Assembly: GCA_036936605.1 (NCBI GenBank)
Contig: JAUPFV010000004.1
Coordinates: 296,092,009 to 296,156,008 of the forward strand
Direction of reading: 5' to 3'
DNA: 64,000 bases
DNA from: Limnanthes douglasii subsp. nivea
Taxonomy: Eukaryota; Streptophyta; Magnoliopsida; Brassicales; Limnanthaceae
Part shown: piece by piece, positions 59,546 through 64,000 of the stretch
Layout of the letters: each line of letters opens with the position of its first letter
How positions within the stretch are numbered: the first letter of the stretch is position 1
Position numbers and translations under genes: made by a program
Notes under the pieces: generated by a model
What the model was told of the DNA's origin: nothing
The model's database searches: none
Seen by the model: only the letters and a program-made list of their open reading frames with translations

Positions 59546-62043
59546 CCAACTTCTATGATCATTGAATTGTTGGCGGGTGGCCTTCCAAAGATTGGTAGAT
59601 ACGTTAACGAGGCTGTTTGGGATACATGGTATACCATGCATTGATACCTTGTCGCGATGACTAGTTCAATGTCCAGAAATGTCATACAATAGTGGCTACT
59701 AGGGTTGGGCTTGAAGTAATCTAACCTATATACCAAATCGTCAAACACCTTCGGCGAACCATATACGTCCAACCAACATGCACGATTGTCCCGTAACTCC
59801 TTCAACAACTCGCGTCTAACATCCTCCCATCTATCTTCGTTGTTGTATATTGAATGCGCTACGGAACGATATCCGCATTGTCCGTCCGGAAGAACGTCAA
59901 CTAACTTTAAAATATAAGTGTGTTGAAAGGCCGGGATACAATCCGAATATAATGTTAACATCCCATCCTTAACAATTTTCTTAGGCCTTCCAACTTTCTT
60001 TTTTCCTAATGGAGGTTTGGGTGGTATGATGGGAACCACGTTGGATGCGGCCGTGCTCCCTAACGTGTTAACGGGTGTACTACCTAACGAGTTAGTCGGA
60101 GTACTAGCACTAGCGGTTTGTTCAATGGGATATTCCCACGAACTAGGGTTCCGTTTAGTCGATTTATCAACGCCTCCCTTTGGCCTACCCTTAGCTTTAA
60201 CCGCTTCTTTAGGATCTTGAATATGACTTATCTCGTGCCTCAATATTTGCATTACCCTATTGATAATTTGGTCTTGTTGGTCGGGCCGGAAACTACGAAT
60301 GGAGTTGTCAATTACGGAAAGTTTTTTTTGAAATTCTTCTTCCCGATAGCTAGGATCTCTATGAACAATATCTAATCTTTCCTAAAAGACATCCACATAT
60401 TCTAAAGGGATGCACCTGCCATCTCTAGCTATAAATGCAATTTCACATGCACAAGGTAAACCATACATTTTCCTAAGGAAACAACCTCCACATGCTACCC
60501 AATCTACTCCTATATTTCTAGCACGTACAATAACAAGCATCAATATCCTTAGACTCGCATGTGACACATGACCTTTAAGATTTTGGGTCAAAACACCATC
60601 AAAACCTGGAATTGTTCTAAACTTACTTCCCTCGAATGATTCGACGATCCCCGCATGCTGCTTCGTTAATAAGTTGTGAAATTTTTCCCAAAATAGCTCA
60701 AAGTTGCATTGCTTCGTCCCAAGGTATTTTTTTGGGACGAGTGATCACCCTCCGCCCTACATAGTACAAGTAAAAAATTATGAACTTCTTTGAGAATAGT
60801 TAAAACAGCTAAACAAAAAATTAGATAAAAGGACAAACCTATTTGTAGTTGTTTGGCCATAATGCTTAATCTTGTTCGTTCGTTAGGCAAGGAACTTGTC
60901 ACCATATTTTGTTATTCACGAGTCCATAACGTACGCAAAACACTCTAGTTGAGATGCAAACATCTCCTTCAGTGTATCTAGATTCTTTTGGTAACTCTCA
61001 ATCGTGTTCGCCCCCGCAATGTAGCCGTAAAACTCAACAAATTGTTTCGCTACCGCATCATCGTGCAATATATTCCGGACCTCCCCAAGAATGTTCCTAC
61101 TAATGTGCCACATGCATAACAAGTGGTGTGTGTTCGGAAAAATATTGTTGATCGCTCGCATGAGAGCTAACTCTCGATCGGTAACAATAACGGATGGAAA
61201 TGCGCACACGCTATCCATCATCAAACCACGAAGAGTTTCCAAAGCCCATACGTACTTTCCAATCTTCTCTCCGTTCATAAATACGTACGCAACGGTAAAT
61301 GTAATGGAAGTCGACGTTAAACCGACAATCTCTAATAATGATATCTTATACCTAATCATCTTTCAAACGCTCCCGCGTGGAGTATCCATTCTCCTTCAAC
61401 TTCGTCAACAAATATTGCATTTGCGTTTGTCCCTCGTGCTCAACATCCCGATGTTTTTTGCGGCAATTGTAGATTGCACGCATGTTCAAAATGTTCTCGG
61501 GATATTGGTACTTCAAATCACTATACATCTCTTTAGGGCGCGAACTGAGGTGAGACAAACTACGAAGTAGTTCCTCTTCATCCCGTTTTATCCTACAAGC
61601 GTGAGAATGACCGTCTAGGTGAACGTAGGGTTCAGGATTATGAGTACCGTTTATCACTTCCAAACGTCATTTCATGGCTAGTACGTCGATCGGATGAACT
61701 TTTAGCGCAAACGGACAATTACATTTCTTCATCAATGTCTTCTGCTTTCTTAAAGTTTCTGGTTTTGCTTTTGATACGAATACACCATATCGCTCGCAAA
61801 CGTACTTTAACCTAGGATTCATTCCCCATTTCCCGCTATCGTAGAGCTTTGTAATTGTGACAAACTTGATCTTCTTCGATTCAATGTCCACAAAAGTATA
61901 TGCTTTCTCTGTAGTAAATAACCTATCCGTATTGAATATTCTAGTGTAGTCGGCATCCATAAATGGAGGTTGGGCAGGTTCCTCCTACAAAATACGTAAT
62001 TGGAAACTATAAATTTATATAACAGTTCAGTCGCACGAGACAT
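59530..62043 (-). pseudogene. MULE II transposase fused to OTU cysteine-protease domain
   Basis: Minus strand. N-terminal zinc-type region (YVCERYGVFVSK, MKKCNCPFALKVHP, about 61830-61680) with a TGA at 61667 where a Trp codon is expected. Catalytic core (LLEIVGLTSTSITFTVAYVF, VIVTDRELALMRAI, LLCMWHISRNI, about 61340-61090). SWIM-like C-terminal block (CGGCFLRKMYGLPCACEIA, about 60500-60430). Then the KGRPK...STKRNPSSWEY linker (about 60200) and an OTU domain: LPDGQCGYRSVAHSIY holds the D-G-x-C active site (about 59890), with RWEDVRRELLKEL after it. OTU enzymes cut ubiquitin chains. The core lacks the segment that should hold the first DDE aspartate (between about 61359 and 61352), and stops near 60900 and 60382 break the frame, so transposition activity is lost. 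Confidence 0.75.
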
Positions 62044-62170
62044 GTCTTCAGTGCTGTCGGACGAGACATGCTTCTATCCTCGTCTCACGTGACGGCTACG
62101 GTTATATAGTCGTACGTTCGTGCGATGACGAAGCTGTTCGTTGCACGATGTTCGTGCGACACGACCAAAA
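62030..62170. other. GTCGCACGAGAC-type motif cluster near MULE II right end
   Basis: Repeated words (TCGCACGAGACATGTC, GTCGGACGAGACATGC, TCGTGCGA, TCGTGCGAC) in both orientations lie upstream of the transposase frame, mirroring the palindrome cluster near the left end. Confidence 0.6.
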
Positions 62171-62515
62171 AACAAAAACCGGGGTTTAGCTTCTTATATC
62201 CATGCGGTAAGCTTCCTCCTCGTCTAGTAAGTCTTCCAGAGAGACGCCCATTTCATCATTGTCCATAGATACTCCGATTCAAGATTTTTTGTGGTGGCTT
62301 TTATGGGTTTGGGTAAAAAAGCTAACTTTTTGGGTTTAATGGGCTTAGAGTAGTAGATGTTGGTAGAAAGCTTGTGGATTTAGGGTAATAACGGATAGAT
62401 TTCAGAGTTTCGGTTGATTTTGAGAGTAAATGGCATGAATGTAGTAGTCTAGAGAGAAAAAGGGCAATTTTGGAATTTCAACTTTCAGTTTGAAAAAAGA
62501 AGGGGGTAGAGTGAG

Positions 62516-62552
62516 AGATCTATCAAAATATGTCTTATTTCTAGCATGGCCC
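62516..62552 (-). repeat. MULE II right terminal inverted repeat and adjacent TSD
   Basis: The minus strand starts GGGCCATGCTAGAAATAAGA. The 9-bp TSD TATCGTGAT follows at 62553-62561. Confidence 0.9.
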
Positions 62553-62561
62553 TATCGTGAT

Positions 62562-63320
62562 ATATGAATTAGCTAATAAAAAATTATCACGGATCTGAGA
62601 TCGTTGCAATTGGTGATTCGATCAATTAGTTAAGTCTAAATTGATAAGATGTTGTCGTATCACCGCGAACTCTTATTTTGGCCATTGGCTAAGTTCAAAT
62701 TGATTTAAATATCATCTTGATCCCGATCTAATTAGTTGATTTTGACAGGTTGGATTTGAACAACGCGACCCTATACAAATCAAACCCTGTAAGACGCGGT
62801 ACATTTATCTTTGATATATTTATATATTTATTTTCTTTTATGTTGTAAGAATTGATGAACCATTCATGTCATCTGGATTTGTATCATGTTGGTAGTATGC
62901 CGAAGCTTTAGTAAAAAAAATCAGAAATAAGTTTGAGCGACAATAACCTATTGATGTTATGTGACTGGTATAATGGTCACTATTATGTAACTAAAACAAA
63001 TGTTATAATTTTAACATAATCCTAAATGAAAACTCCAATTATGAGCTTATGATCCTTGCTCTTATGTGCAGGTAACAATTTACTATAAGACATTGAACAG
63101 TACATCGTCCCTCGACTATCGCGTTTGGTGGCAGATAGTCCTTTGATTTTTAAATATCCGTTGACAGTTCCTGGACTATCGCGTTTGGATAAAGTTAGTC
63201 CACCAGATCCTCTGATCCATGAGAGGCTGCCACTTGTCACCATAGTTTCCAAATATTTTTGTAAGTGGATGTTTGGTATTTACCGTCACCTTCAATAAGT
63301 AATGTTAACGAATTAATTTT
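62562..63320. other. unique flank, direct repeat GGACTATCGCGTTTGG
   Basis: No gene seen. Two short direct repeats (CGACTATCGCGTTTGG at about 63113 and GGACTATCGCGTTTGG at about 63173) and AT-rich sequence. Confidence 0.45.
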
Positions 63321-63329
63321 ATGCTGTAT

Positions 63330-64000
63330 TACAAATGCACGTCGATGAGTTCCCAATGTGGAACTTACTTACTCAGACGCAGGTGGGACAACCACAGCTT
63401 ACTTACAACGACGACACAAATCATCGATATCTGTGAGTACAACAAGGTGTTGAAAATAAGCAGAGAAGAAGAACAGGAAGATCTAGAAGTATGGTACTTT
63501 CCAATGTCAGAGTTCTCGTATAGTATTTTCATTAGTGTGAGCGAGATAATAGAACTGCCGAACCAAACTGAAGTAGACTTCAAGGTAATATTACGTTGGT
63601 ATTGCAGCAACAATGTTAAATTACATTTATCTAGCAATGTTAAATTAATATATCTAGTAATGTGTAATTAGTCCACCTAGCAATGTTACAATAAGGTATC
63701 TAGCAATGTCCAAGTATAGGGTACATAACGCTCGTACCATCTACGTTGTCTACATATACAACGTTGTTTCTTGTTTTTAATCATTTTCATTTACTTGTTT
63801 TAAGAAATTAATTTTTAATTGATAGATCATAGATGCTTGGATATATAAGCTGCTCAAGGATACAAATTGGAGATTCCCTGTGAAAGGGTTTGATGATAAG
63901 TATTCATTTATTTCCGGCGCTATTCAAATATCTGGAATTGCAACTGTAAGTGCATCATCCATTATTTATGTTATATTTCAAAAATCTATTTCCTATAGTA
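63330..64000 (+). other. unidentified gene fragment, two exon-like pieces
   Basis: A plus-strand frame to about 63584 reads ICEYNKVLKISREEEQEDLEV and FISVSEIIELPNQTEVDFK and ends at a GTAATA donor. After a pyrimidine-rich stretch and the acceptor TTGATAG (63826), a second piece reads IIDAWIYKLLKDTNWRFPVKG...ISGAIQISG and ends at GTAAGT (63948). The splice sites fit, so this may be a real gene running off the window. IIDAW...LL is faintly like the IIDAY start of the Ulp1-like domain at 30478, but this is too weak to name it. Confidence 0.4.

Larger units (their letters stand above)
45626..62552. mobile_element. MULE II: OTU-transposase and PMD gene, with TIRs and TSD
   Basis: The left end GGGCCAGGCTAGAAATAAGA and the complement of the right end GGGCCATGCTAGAAATAAGA are inverted repeats over about 38 bp, with only about two or three mismatches, and both go on to TTTTGATAGATCT. 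The ends are flanked by identical 9-bp TSDs. The element is 16,927 bp; without the inserted retrotransposon D and one TSD copy it would be about 5.5 kb. It contains a PMD (MAIN-like) gene on the plus strand and a transposase-OTU gene on the minus strand, convergent at about 59540. Confidence 0.9.

Noticed and set aside
1..64000. tRNA or rRNA genes
   Set aside because: No segment with tRNA or rRNA character was recognised; a dedicated scan was not possible.

Overview
The window is nuclear DNA of a flowering plant, most likely a eudicot. It is AT-rich, its genes have GT-AG introns, and it holds plant-type Ty3/gypsy (Tat-lineage) retrotransposons, Mutator-like elements (MULEs) and a fragment of an ordinary plant gene. 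The species cannot be named from the sequence. Most of the 64 kb is nested transposable elements; the only clear non-transposon gene is a compact SIN3-like co-repressor gene at about 13.5-16.7 kb.

Layout. 1-0.84 kb: 3' end of a Tat-type element with its LTR (450-839). 1.07-1.40 kb: eroded RNase H fragment. 1,414-11,165: Tat element A, on the minus strand, with mismatched LTRs and no target-site duplication (TSD). 11.17-12.0 kb: beginning of a truncated minus-strand gene. 12.2-12.7 kb: minisatellite. 13.5-16.7 kb: SIN3-like gene. About 17.3-45.5 kb: a MULE-type unit with a Ulp1-like SUMO-protease gene (plus strand) convergent to a MuDR-type transposase (minus strand). Its Ulp1-like gene is split twice, by Tat element B (19,501-29,867, TSD TAAGT) and Tat element C (30,851-41,257, near-TSD ATTCC/ATTAC). 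45,626-62,552: a second MULE with recognisable terminal inverted repeats and a perfect 9-bp TSD (TATCGTGAT). It carries a plant-mobile-domain (MAIN-like) gene and a transposase fused to an OTU cysteine-protease domain. Its PMD gene is split by Tat element D (47,177-58,577, TSD GGTAG). 62.6-64 kb: unique flank with an unidentified exon pair.

Elements A, B and C are one family and D is a second family of the Tat lineage. Each has LTR, gag, protease, then an in-frame stop codon at the same place, RT, RNase H, a second RNase H, integrase, and then a convergent gene on the opposite strand before the 3' LTR. This antisense gene (called aORF here) has its own TATA box, one intron at the same position and phase in all four copies, a Transposase_28-like domain, a coiled coil and an acidic tail. 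Together with the stop codon between protease and RT, it is the most interesting recurring system in the window.

Most element genes carry stops or frameshifts, many explicable as C-to-T changes. The best preserved is the 1042-codon pol frame of element C, but its integrase has lost a catalytic aspartate. LTR identities counted by eye suggest that D is youngest (about 98%), then C (about 97%), B (about 95%) and A, whose LTRs do not match well.
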